This document shows, piece by piece, positions 46,902 through 56,794 of a stretch of 64,000 nt of DNA. Where the stretch lies: positions 593,749,895-593,813,894 of the forward strand of contig CM046880.1 of the NCBI GenBank assembly GCA_025667525.1. The letters run 5' to 3'. The stretch's first letter is position 1. Each line of letters begins with the position of its first letter. Source of the stretch: Glebionis coronaria. Taxonomy: Eukaryota > Streptophyta > Magnoliopsida > Asterales > Asteraceae. A program made the translations under genes and the position numbers. Below the pieces are notes generated by a model. That model made no database searches, was not told the origin of the DNA, and saw only the letters and a list, made by a program, of their open reading frames with translations.

Positions 46902-48406
46902 TGTAGAAACTAGAAGGGGGGTTGAATAGTTTCTCTTCGATTGGTGACCAAATTAAAATTACTTTCAATTTGGTTTGTATCAAAACTATCTTTTACTTGA
47001 GGCTAAGTTGCATAATGATTAGGTTCATTTGAAATGCACTAGCAAGGATAATAAGCAAGTATAATGATAATGAAATAAGTAAAGAGTAAGGAAGGAGACA
47101 ACCTAGTGGGAAGACACCAAGATTTATAGTGGTTCGACAACGAGGCTCTATCCTCGTTTCTACTCCACTCCTCGAGTACACCTACTCGAGATTTCCACTA
47201 TATCCACAAGCTCCCTTCTCGGCGGAGAAAACCTTACATCGTTGCTTACATTATTTTCCGACACTAAGCTAAATATCGAGACCTAATCTTTAGCTAGGAC
47301 CAATCTACACGACGTTGCCTACTTCACAATTTAACGACACAAGGAGTTCTAATCGAAAGCTAGAACCAATCTTCACGACTCTTCACTTTGAAGCTAAGTG
47401 AGAACTTCACACAACACAACTACTAATCACTTTAAAGTGTAGTGAGAACTCACAAGACACAACCACATCACTTTATAGTTTAGTGAGAACTCCTAATCAA
47501 ATCTATTACAACTCAACTAAACTTATCCAAGTACACACATGTAGCTTGGATTTACACAACACAAATCCAAGCAAACACATATGCAATGGATGTACACAAC
47601 AAATCCAAGTATCCACAAATAACTTGGATGAACACAACTAGTCCAAGTATTCATAAATACATTGGATTGACCTAAAACAAAAAGGGTATCATGATGAATA
47701 TGACTAGCTCATAGATTCATCTTTATCACTACACTAGTGAGTGAGTGATATTCTCATTGGACATGGTAAAGGAGGGGATCAAGAGGATAATCATATGTAA
47801 ACATCCTTAACAAATTAAGTGATCATTTACTAATGATTATGCTATAGAAAATAGAAAGAGGGCTGAGAAAAATGTCCAAGAGGCTTGCTGGAAAATGAGA
47901 TTTGACCCACTATTTAAAGGAGACAAAGTTACAACGGATCTATGACGGCTACTGTGCGCGGTACCTTATCTAACCCCGCGGTACCATATCGCTAAGGTAC
48001 CGCGTAGGTACTTAAGGTACCGCCACTAGACTCCGCTCCGTTTTTTGTCTTTTAGTGGGTGGGAATATCTGAGGTATTTGAACCCTTCAAAGGATATTCT
48101 AACAGCATTTGGAATATGCCATTTTCAAATTTTCATTTTCCATTTTAATAAAACATTTTCTAAAAAAGAAAGTTTATTAAAAAGTCTTTTGTCTTATTAA
48201 CAAAAGTGAGTTTTAAGGATAATCATTTTGATGATCACTAAGTATGATTAAGAAAGGTTAGTGATATGATTATTACCTTGATGATAGTGTTAGTTAAATA
48301 ATTCATTTTGTGTTTTACACTAAATGTGTTGTATGGTTTGTTATGATCAAAACTAAGAAAGATTAGTTAACACTAATAATGTTTTTAGGCATCACTTGCA
48401 TTAACA
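46902..48406 (-). repeat. E3 5' LTR (1,505 bp)
   Basis: Pairs with 21293-22786. It carries a 24-bp stretch (about 47017-47040) absent from the other LTR and lacks 12 bp near 47345. Module E lies at 47955-48024. Confidence 0.92.
47955..48024. repeat. GC-rich palindromic module E (in E3 5' LTR)
   Basis: The LTR counterpart of module A, with one substitution (AACCCC for AAGCCC). Confidence 0.85.
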
Positions 48407-49008
48407 GTTTGGATGTGGGTTCAGGTTGGGATATTTTATTTTTCGCGGGTACTGGTTTGGGTTCGGGTTTGGGTTCGGGTTTTAGTAATACCCGCCCCGT
48501 TTACCCGTATACGTACCCGTTTACCAAAATACATATCGTTTATTGTTAGTTTATATGATTTTAAAATTTATGCGAAATAGTACGAAGATTATTAAACAAA
48601 TGAAATGCTTATATTAGTTACATTTTGTATGCGTTAAAATGTTTGTGATCAAGCATATTTCGCTTTCGTAACTTTAAATAAAACAATGATTTATTCGATA
48701 CATTAAATCGCATGATATGATATTGAATTAGTATTCTTCATCTTCTAAAAACTTAAAAAATTATATTAGGGTATTTTGATTGTTTTTCATTGTTTTTTTT
48801 TTAACTTTATACGTACAATTATGTCCAACGAATTTTAATTGTGGATACCCGATACCCGCGGGTAAAAACCGAAAACCCGTTGGGTAATAGTAATCGGGTA
48901 CCCGTCGGGTATTGGGACGGATGCGGGTTTGGATAATATAAACGGGTGCGGGTACGGGTTTAGTAAAACCCGACCCGAACCCGACCCGTTGCCATCCCTA
49001 TTCACAAA

Positions 49009-49762
49009 AGAACCATAAGCATCAAAATCAACAGACACATTATTATCACGAGTAAATTGACGAACAAAAATCAAATTTTTGACTATATTAGGCGTGACAA
49101 GAACATGGTAAAGGTTAATGGGTTTGTGGGCCATGTGTAAAAAGCTATGGCCCGTGTGAGTCACGGGTATAGGTTGGCCATTTGCAACAAATACAGATTT
49201 ATAAATGCTTGAATTGCTAAAAGACGTGAGCATACCTGTGTTCTCGGCAATATGCGATGATGCCCCAATATCCATGTTCCAAGCAGGGTCTTGAAGAGTC
49301 ATGGTTTGAAAAGCTTGTGGTATCATAGTATCTTGAGGAAGAAATGATGTCGTCATAGCATAAGCCAGAACAACCATACTTCTATGTTGTTGAAGTTGAG
49401 ACGTCGCAGTCGGCGCCTGAGGTTGTGGGCTGTTGAAACCAGGCGGGCCAGGTAGGCCTGTTTGACCGTAGGTAAATGGCTGGGCCGAGTATAGAAGTTG
49501 TTGGGCTGCTGGAGTGAACTGCTAGGCTGCTAGAGTGAGCTGCTGGGCTGCTGGAGTGAACTGTTGGGTTGTTGAAGTGAACTGTTGGACTGCTGGAGTG
49601 AGCTGTTGGAGTGAATTGCTGGACTGCTAGCATAGTGGACATCAAGTGGGCCTGAGGTGGCTGCAAGGAGGGATGTGAACCAGGCCCGATGTGAAAATGC
49701 GCATAACCCATATTAGTGGTTTGTACCATAGGAGTGAGCTGAGGTGTTTGTAGTTGGGCCAC
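49009..49762 (-). pseudogene. E4 protease region
   Basis: The minus-strand frame has AWNMDIGASSHIAENTG, the copia protease active site with DTG changed to DIG. It continues with VANGQPIPVTHTG and LYHVLVTPNIVKNLIFVRQF until the MITE at 49000. Upstream (49762-49382) is a glutamine/serine/proline-rich linker with several HSSSPT-like repeats. Confidence 0.8.
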
Positions 49763-49768
49763 ACATGA

Positions 49769-50634
49769 TTATCCATTAGGACGATTGTTGTTTTGCACAA
49801 CAGTTTTAGAGGAAACACTAGAACTGTTTTGAGGGGTTGTATTATTAGTTGGTAACCGATTCTGATAAATCGATGTAGTAGTAACTGGGCGAGGCCTAAG
49901 TTCGTTTTCACCATGAACAAACTTGCGGTAAGATTCGTAGGTACAAGAGCCCTGTTGAAAGTTTTGGCAAACATCAAACCCTGAATTACTCATGGTGTTG
50001 GCATTTTCAGTAGTGGTAGTAGATGCAACAAGAACGATAGGAGAAGAGGTTGTAGTATGAAAAAGCGAATTACCATGTGGTGGTTGAGACAAGTCACTTT
50101 CTTCAAGTAATATCATATACCTTAACTCGTCGAATGTAGGGACTTTTTCCCGAAGGCGAATAACACGAGCGGCTTCCAGATATTTCCTACGTATCTCGGT
50201 AATAACATATGTCACAAGACTAGTCTTTAACCGGGGATTCAAGATTCGCAAGACGATAATATTTAGACTTTATTTGTTGAAAAAACGATGATGGATAAAG
50301 TTCCAATTGCCATGTTACGAATCTCATTATCGAGTTGTGTGATACGTGCATCTTTATTGTCATGAAAAAGATGCTTCAAGCTGTTCCAAACTCCATGTGT
50401 GGTAGAATCCACATCAACAACCATCTCCACAATCTTAAGAGAGATTGTTTCATATATCCACATGACAACAAGGGAATTATTAGGGTCATGAAGAGGATCA
50501 ATCGTAGTAGATTTCGTTGTTGTAGGAGGGGCGGCCTGGTGATGATGAACTTCAGAGGTTTTACAAAACCTTTGAAACAACAAGCTCCAAGAATTGTACT
50601 TTAATTTATCAAGATCAAGGGGGTGGGGATGCAT
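49769..50634 (-). pseudogene. E4 gag with CCCH-like finger
   Basis: 50634-50263 holds the Gag core (KYNSWSLLFQRFCKTSEV, VWNSLKHLFHDNKDARITQL). 50251-49769 continues (FDELRYMILLEESDL) to a cysteine/histidine block CQNFQQGSCTYESYRKFVHG. That resembles a CCCH finger with one cysteine lost, rather than the usual CCHC knuckle. A short shift near 50260 separates the pieces. Confidence 0.8.
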
Positions 50635-50814
50635 GCCTTGATGCTTGAAATCAAATCGGCTTTATCGATCAGTTGTTTTGGTGGTGGTGTGTCCCCCATC
50701 ATGATGTTATGACAGTGAATAGCAAGCAAAAAACACAAAAACTATGGCTGACTGATTGGAACAGTCGTTTGAGAAGAAGAGGGGGTTAGGGTCGCATGAA
50801 TAGGCTCGATAGCA

Positions 50815-50967
50815 TATTAGTGTGAATATTCTCCATGATCTTTTCATTAATCTCTCAAAACATAATATAGTCTGTTAAACTTGAGGCATACGAAAACACA
50901 TAAGCGCTAAGCCTATCACAAATAATAATTGGCTAATAGTATCAATAATAATAATAATACGCTAATA
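50815..50967 (-). repeat. E4 5' LTR (153 bp)
   Basis: Pairs with 18151-18300; about 88% identical by eye. Target duplication TATTA follows at 50968-50972. Confidence 0.85.
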
Positions 50968-51432
50968 TATTAGTCTCGACAAATATTGTCATCCTTCCTC
51001 TAAAATCAAGCACATGATCAAGATTGCACTCCTCATATATATCGTAGTTGTTGAGGGTACAATTGTCCTCAAGCTGCATCCCGGCAAAGAACATCCTTTG
51101 GTTGAACGTCGAAGCATCTTCTTTGGCACTAATCATGGCCTTCACGTCGCCGATCTTATAGAAATTGTGAACTTCCAAGTAGATGGTCTTGTCAGTGATA
51201 GTCCGGATGAATATATGCAATGACCCAGGAATTCTAATTGCGGCTCTGGGCTTGAATGGTTCCATATCAACGTAGTAGTTTTCAGAATTATAGTCCAGCA
51301 TAAACAATGGCTGGTTTTGAGGAATAATACATAACTTGTTATGGATCTTTGATACGATGACATTGTATGTGTCTTAGAACAAAAGGTGTCATGGCTTACA
51401 CCCTTCTCAACTCCTACGTGGAGGCTCGCCAT
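50968..51432 (-). pseudogene. Tandem ubiquitin-like gene, piece A (N-terminal repeats)
   Basis: The minus strand reads a partial first UBL repeat (NVIVSKIHNKLCIIPQNQPL, then FKPRAAIRIPGS). A full second repeat follows (LHIFIRTITDKTIYLEVHNF, GDVKAMISAKEDASTFNQRM, FFAGMQLEDNCTLNNYDIYE, ending VLDFRGR). The third repeat starts at MTIFVETN and continues in piece B. All align residue by residue with ubiquitin with no gaps in the second repeat. The tail Gly-Gly is replaced by Gly-Arg. The first repeat needs a 1-nt shift near 51365 to reach the ATG at 51432. Ubiquitin's lysine-48 site and Ile-44 patch are not obviously kept. Probably a fast-evolving polyubiquitin-like gene, now disrupted. Confidence 0.8.
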
Positions 51433-51680
51433 CGTTAGACAAAGCCTGCCACCATACCAAAGAAGCTCACCACCAGCTTATTTTGCCACCAGAGTGAGGA
51501 ACAAAACGACCAAAAAATGGACCCCACCTCTGTTACTGTTGAGTAACATTTAAAGGTTTTATTTATTTATTTATTTATTTTATTTTATCCTTCTTTCAAT
51601 ATAAATACGCTACAAAATTCACATTTTTACATACAAAATTCTAAATTACAATCAAACTTAGATCCAAATCAACAAATAAT
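51433..51680. promoter_or_regulatory. Interval between divergent UBL gene and short ORF, with TATA box
   Basis: It contains a (TTTA)n run at 51558-51580 and a TATA box (TATAAATAC) at 51601-51609 that suits the plus-strand ORF starting at 51681, about 75 bp further. Confidence 0.5.
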
Positions 51681-51872
51681 ATGTCTTGTTCAGCTCCACA
51701 CACTTTTGATCAAATCAAAACCTTGGTTTCTAAACTAATTAAAGAAGACAACGTTCGACAGAAAGCGATTGCGGATTTAGCATTCAAATTTGAAAGTGCA
51801 TCCATTGCTAAAGATTATTTGCAGAAAGTATACGAAGAATGCACTGATATTCCAAAAGTGTGGCATAATTAG
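51681..51872 (+). CDS. Short hypothetical protein (63 aa)
   Basis: ATG at 51681 after a TATA box and an A-rich leader, ending at TAG 51870-51872. Product begins MSCSAPHTFDQIKTLVSKLI and is mostly charged helix (EDNVRQKAIADLAFKFESAS). In-frame sequence after the TAG stays open to about 51960 (INFLKKESDKDYAIHDALFE), so the TAG may have truncated a protein of about 92 residues. No family recognised. Confidence 0.45.
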   Translation: MSCSAPHTFDQIKTLVSKLIKEDNVRQKAIADLAFKFESASIAKDYLQKVYEECTDIPKVWHN

Positions 51873-52320
51873 ATGATCAATTTTTTGAAAAAAGAATCAG
51901 ACAAGGACTATGCGATACATGATGCCTTATTTGAAGAAGCCGCTAAAATTGAAATTTAAATGGAATTTAAAAAGGAATTAGTGAGAAAATTTTAATTTCC
52001 GTGTTGTAATTTTTCGTTCTTGTAATTTTATTTTCTATGTTGTTATTTTAATTTCCGTAATGTATGCTCACTTTTTCTGTGTTGTAATTTGAATTATCCA
52101 ACAGCTATGTATTAATTTGAATTTTCGAATGGCTATGTTTTCTCTATAAATACTACTTCTATTTTATTTAATTTTCACATACAAAAAGCATACTCTTAAA
52201 CATACCTCAAGAAAACACTTTTGAAAAAAGAAACAAAACAAACGGAAAGCAAATCGAAGCAACACATCGAAACCGGTAAAAGCACCTGGATCAACCTTCC
52301 CACAAGCTTACCCAAACCCG

Positions 52321-52497
52321 ATGGATGGATCATCGGTTACTACTATTGATGCTCTATTTGACGAACCAGAGAGTCATGTTGAAGAATACGAGGTATCTGG
52401 TGAGTTTCGTCTTACTGAGGAACAAGAACGTCAAATGCTTCTTGATGAAGAAGCATTACGAGAAACCTTAGCAGAAGAAGGAAGGGCTGAAAAATAG
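52321..52497 (+). CDS. Short acidic hypothetical protein (58 aa)
   Basis: ATG at 52321 with a TATA box (TATAAATAC) at 52145-52153 and an A-rich leader much like that of the ORF at 51681. Product MDGSSVTTIDALFDEPESHV continues as a glutamate-rich helix (TEEQERQMLLDEEALRETLA). Immediately downstream 'cgtcaaatgcttcttga' repeats part of the ORF, hinting at a decayed longer gene. Function unknown. Confidence 0.4.
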   Translation: MDGSSVTTIDALFDEPESHVEEYEVSGEFRLTEEQERQMLLDEEALRETLAEEGRAEK

Positions 52498-52879
52498 TTG
52501 GAGAAGCAAATCATGAAAGAAAAGGTCGTCAAATGCTTCTTGAGGTATTTGAATTTTCTATCGGGCTCATATGATTCGTATCCCGGAACCGATTAAATTC
52601 CGTCGAACTTGTATCGTATCGTATTTTTATTTTATCCCATTTTGTATTCGAACCATTCGTATTGTAATTCGTTTTTTTATTTTTAAGAAATGAATTAAGT
52701 TTATTAGAAAAAGGAAAAGGAAATAAAATAGGTAGTGGTGGGACCCAAATGATGAGGGGGTATGTCATGATAACATGGATTTTTTGTAAGTAGAAGTGTC
52801 AAGTGACGTGGCACCCCGTGAGACCTAAATGATGAGGTTTTCTTATTAATGATAGCCATTACTCTTAGCCATTTACTTC
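52498..52879. other. AT-rich spacer, possible transposon end
   Basis: No coding signal. The stretch 'gtgacgtggcacc...aatgatgagg...agccattactctta' has the look of a Harbinger-type MITE end, but no partner end was found. Confidence 0.4.
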
Positions 52880-55037
52880 GACACTGATGGTTTTACCGGT
52901 TGGAGTCTTATAACTAAGATCTTGATGCTTTGAACTTTCTTGAGATACCCAGGCTTAACAAAACTCGTTTTCATATTTCTAATGAGCATGTTCATAATTT
53001 GAATAGATTGACCCATTTTATAAACAATGTTGTTTCACATTTCGACTTTTTTTTCCAAAGTAAGAACTTTTTCAATTTCATTTTCTTCACGAGTTTTATA
53101 AAGCTCAGTTTGTTCTTTGTTAACCAACTCTAATTCAGAAATCTGGAGTTTATGTAACATCAGTTGTTCTACAAGTTCCAATACCTTTTGTTTTGTCTCA
53201 TAAACTTGTTGTGTTGCTTTAGAACAATATTGTTAGCTGAGCACCTTTCGTTCAAAATCCAAACCATTAGCTATAGCAACCTGTCGATCAGCTTCTTTAC
53301 ATAATCACACTCTTTAAGCCTGTCGATCTCATCGGCTAAGGATGTGTTTGCTTTCCTTAAACTTTTATTGATCGCGTTATTTTCATTAGTTTCATTTTTT
53401 AATGTGTCAATTATAGACTCAAGAAAAGCGCGGTCCTCATCCGATACAGTATCCTGGTCAACATTTCCTTCATCATTACATATATGCGACGAATCAGTAG
53501 TGATATTGGTATCCTCCGTCTCCATTACATATGTGTCATTGATGCTTTCGGGTTGCTTCGAATGCCGTCTTTCAATAGCAAACACGCTATAGTTATCGTT
53601 TAAAAGTACATTTTCAATTGGCTCAACATCAAAGATAGGTCCAGAATTGTCAGCAGTTTCTCGAATCACTTCTTGAATCTTTGCCATGACATGTAGTGTG
53701 CTTCCAACTCTTGATCATCGGGTTCATCATCAATGTCATCACGCCATTCAACTTCATCTACATTCTTGCCTCTCCTTTCTTACACATCAACATCTTTCCT
53801 TGTGATATGCAAAATCCTTAACCCGTTTTGGCTTCTTACATTCTTTAACAATATTCCCAAATTCCATACAGTTAAAGCATTGAATATTTGTCTTCTACAC
53901 AACCTGAGTGCCTATAATTTCTCTAGCCCCAACTTGATTAGGCGTCCTTTGATTATCATACCTTGCATTTCTATCATACCTTGGTGTATGATCAACTTCT
54001 TTATATCTCGCATTGGATGATGATTTGAGGTTGTTATTGATAGGTTTGTAGATATTCTTATATGTTTTGGTAATTAAAGACATGAGATTCTCAATCTTCT
54101 TGCTCGTTGAAGTTTGTTCTTCATCACTATCTTCATGTGACTCAGTATCATACTTTGGAGGTGGAGTGGGGACAACTTCTTTTGCTTTGTTTCTGGTAGT
54201 AGCTAGAGGTTTGTTGGATGAGCTTGATGGTCTAGAGGAATGAGAAGGTTCTTGTTGATGTTGAATGGTTTTTGGTGAAGTTGCAGCAACAAATGCAATT
54301 GAGTTAGTAGATCGTTCTGCCTTTTCAGCCCTTATATCGTTTACTTCATTCTGATGCTGTTTCAAGATATCATAAAGTTTGTGATATGAGATCGTCTTAA
54401 TATCTTCCCTTTGCTTAACCAAAGTCACAACCCTTGGCCATTCGACTTAAATGGAAGTAAAAACTAAACATTCGCATGATGATTGGAGATGTTACATTGA
54501 TTTCGGACAAGCTCATTCGTCATTTTGCAGAACCTCGAGTAGTAGGATTCAATTGATTCACCGTCTAGTGATGTGAATTTTCCGAACTCCCAAAGTAGAT
54601 TAGTCTCAAGATGTTGAACGTTGATCGATTCAACTTGCTTCAACCTATGAATTGAATTCCACATTTCCATAGCATTAGGACATGCATCAACCGTGGAATA
54701 GATATCGTTATCAATCCCAGTGAGTATTTAGTTTACAATGTCCGTTTTAGCTTGGAGAAGTCTCTTTTTCCCGAGAGGACATGTGTCGAAAGTTTCCATG
54801 GCTCTTGTTGTAGTGGAAGTACCATCCTCTGCCTGTGTGGTAATTGGTTTGAATTCAAATACAGGAGGTGCATTGTCAAGACAATGACGAAGAGCGGTTC
54901 GGTTATCTTTCGTGTCGAGGAATCTAAGAAAACGAGATCTCCACTAATATAGCAACCGGCTGTCAGCATGGTGGATTTTCATTTCCACCTTGTTCCAAAC
55001 GAATTTGATTATACGCACTGTTGTTGTTTTTGGACAT
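52880..55037 (-). pseudogene. E5: copia gag remnant, 3'-truncated
   Basis: Minus-strand pieces: ATG at 55037 (MSKNNNSAYNQIRLEQGGNE), then WNSIHRLKQVESINVQHLET and ESYYSRFCKMTNELVRN (54670-54464). LVKQREDIKTISYHKLYDIL and ARYDNQRTPNQVGAREIIGT follow (54428-53895). MAKIQEVIRETADNSGPIFD and a coiled coil are at 53687-53271, continuing degenerate to about 52880. The zinc knuckle at about 53885-53820 survives only in part (CFNCMEFG-like, disrupted). No pol follows. Frame changes and stops throughout. Confidence 0.8.
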
Positions 55038-55226
55038 TTTCAATGATTGTGAATGGATTTCTGATCTTAGTAGATGTGTTGTAATGATGTGTGGTTGAAA
55101 TTCCAAAAAATTACTATTTTTCAGTCCGATATAATTTAGACCGAAAAAAAATCTAATTGTCAAAATTTGAAATCGAAACAGAAATAGCCTAAATATACTA
55201 GGGAAAAAATTGATATACGAAGACAT

Positions 55227-55779
55227 ACAAATTTTTTAACTCTATTTTTTAAAGTACTCTATCTCGGAAAGTTTAGAGGTCACCAATTCGGTAAATAGGG
55301 TTTCGCTATCTCGGAAATCCTAGAAGTGCTTCATCTCGGAAATTTTTGAAGTCACCAATTCGGAAACTAGGGTTTACACCAACTCGGAATTTTTGAAAAA
55401 TTCGGAATAACGCAACAATGCAATGATTTCGAAAAGGCAACGTTTACAAGGGTTTCTAACGAAACAACTTGTACTTTCAAGGTTTATAGCTTCTAAGGGG
55501 CCATGAAAATCAAAAAAATTTATTTTGGAGATGAAAAATTTTAAATGAAGAAAATATATAAAAACTAATTTTTGATCTAAAAGTGATAAAAATATGACGA
55601 TTGAGTGAAATAACATGATTTTTTTGTACTTCTAGTTTATAAAGAGGTTGATAAACAAGAAAATAGCAAGATTTTTCAAATCAACACTAAAAAAAATTTG
55701 AAATCACTTTTTGCTTATAAATAAGCCACGAATTTCTCAATAAGCAACCACAAAAGCTTCAATCACCTATCTAATATTA
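55227..55779. other. E5 leader with TCGGAA repeats
   Basis: Between primer site and gag there are seven or so copies of an A/C-rich unit containing (A/C)TCGGAAA (55262-55405), as in 'atctcggaaatt' and 'aattcggaaact'. The TCGGAA core is that of the E2 minisatellites. Confidence 0.6.
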
Positions 55780-55792
55780 GCTCTTGATACCA
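55780..55792 (-). other. E5 primer-binding site
   Basis: The complement reads TGGTATCAAGAGC, identical to that of E2. Confidence 0.85.
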
Positions 55793-55794
55793 AA

Positions 55795-56147
55795 TATTAT
55801 CCCACTTTCAATCCAAAACATAATATTTAGATAAGAAACTAGAGAGAGAAAGAGAAGAAAGTAGAGAAAAGTTAGAGAGAGAATGGTGGAAAGTTGAAAT
55901 AAAAGTAAATGAACCAACACCATCTTTCACACATGAAAGAGAGTTTATATACACACGGGCTTGGTGGGATCATGGGCATTGTTACATGGGTCGGGCTTGG
56001 CTTATCTTGAGCATAAATCCCCTATCTTAGAAAATATTAGCTTAAAGTTCAACCGGGTTATCCCGACTACCTATTACTATTCAATACCTTTAACGAGTAA
56101 GATGAATTATTACATTCTTGTTCAACTATATAAAATATAGGGCTAAC
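55795..56147 (-). repeat. E5 5' LTR (about 353 bp), solo-ended
   Basis: On the element strand it starts TGTTAGCCC and ends GGGATAATA. No partner LTR was found in the window, so the element lost its 3' half. It contains the 'agaaactagagagagaaag' stretch also found in the E2 LTR. Confidence 0.7.
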
Positions 56148-56474
56148 ACTATGGTACAACAATCGTGTTGATATCATAGCTAATGATCTTAGGAATATAA
56201 TTCCACCGTCTTATGTAGCGTTTATGGCAATGCGGCCAAGAATCAAATGTACTGATGTACTAAATCAATTGTTAAGTTTTCTTTGCATGTAATCTGTTTT
56301 GCGTTAATTTTTGTACTAATGTACTAGGTCAATTGTTATTTATAAATATATAAGAGAGTTCTATGCGAATTATTACTCAAATAGTATATTCTTTTTTAAT
56401 GCCAACTAAGAAGTTTTGTTAGTGATTGAAGGCATGGGTGCATAAAAGGTTTTCTATTTATGTTATTTAAGTCG
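56148..56474. other. Short spacer after E5
   Basis: Open plus-strand sequence at the start (RVDIIANDLRNIIPPSYVAF...) may be a gene fragment but I do not recognise it. The rest is AT-rich. Confidence 0.3.
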
Positions 56475-56794
56475 GTGTTGTTTGTTTGTTAAGAGGCTCA
56501 TAATCTGAATCTGATTCGCACATTTGAATTTGAATTTGAGGCGGAAATGTCTGAATCTGAATAAATTAATATTGTTTGTTTTTTAAAAGAAAACATCTGA
56601 ATACTTTATTATTTCAATTAAAGTCATTCAGATGTTCCTTCCATGTCTGGTCCATTCAGATGTTTTTACCTCTATTTGCCTCTAAACCAAAATAAAAAAA
56701 AATAAACACACTTAACACTTAAAAGCTCTAACTGATTAAGAGCTTTGATCTATTAAAAGGATGTTAAAACTTTTTTACTAAAAACAAACAACAC
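56475..56794. mobile_element. MITE, 320 bp, ends GTGTTGTTTGTTT
   Basis: The left end GTGTTGTTTGTTTGTTAAG and right end (complement GTGTTGTTTGTTTTTAG) are inverted repeats. Flanks share TAAGT but no clean duplication. Internal ATTCAGATGT motifs recur. Probably hAT-like. Confidence 0.6.

Larger units (their letters stand above)
21293..48406 (-). mobile_element. E3: large LTR element without pol (LARD-like), Sirevirus-type ends
   Basis: LTRs of 1,494 and 1,505 bp (TGTAG...TTAACA) flanked by exact GTTTG copies (21288-21292, 48407-48411). An iMet-type primer site is at 46888-46899 and polypurine tracts start at 22787. After removing E2 the internal part is about 6.1 kb. It holds three minus-strand ORFs and no recognisable protease, integrase, RT or RNase H. 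It is therefore probably non-autonomous, mobilised by a related Sirevirus. Five copies of a GC-rich palindromic module punctuate it. Confidence 0.9.
21206..49000. mobile_element. hAT-type MITE in E4, itself split by E3 (about 676 bp net)
   Basis: Present as 21206-21292 and 48412-49000. The left end TAGGGATGGTAAAAG and right end (complement TAGGGATGGCAACGG) are inverted repeats, followed inside by CGGGTCGGGTTCGGGT-type repeats in inverse orientation. The flanks are TTCACAAA at 21198-21205 and 49001-49008, an exact 8-bp duplication as expected for hAT elements. Removing it reconnects E4's reading frame (FDAYGSF to DYETRQL). There is no transposase. Confidence 0.88.
18151..50967 (-). mobile_element. 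E4: old Ty1/copia element, host of all nested insertions
   Basis: Short LTRs (150 and 153 bp), both beginning TATTAGTGTGAATATTC and ending ACGCTAATA on the plus strand, flanked by TATTA at 18146-18150 and 50968-50972. LTR identity is only about 88% by eye, the lowest here, as expected for the outermost element. Gag and protease lie right of the nested block (48835-50634); integrase, RT and RNase H lie left of it (18336-21205). The primer site is degenerate (TGCTATCGAGCC on the element strand). Everything from 21206 to 49000 is later insertion. Confidence 0.88.

Noticed and set aside
52498..52879. Harbinger MITE
   Set aside because: Only one plausible end could be seen, no partner inverted repeat or TTA pair.
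56148..56330. Gene fragment reading RVDIIANDLRNIIPP
   Set aside because: Open for about 50 codons only and not similar to any family I can name.
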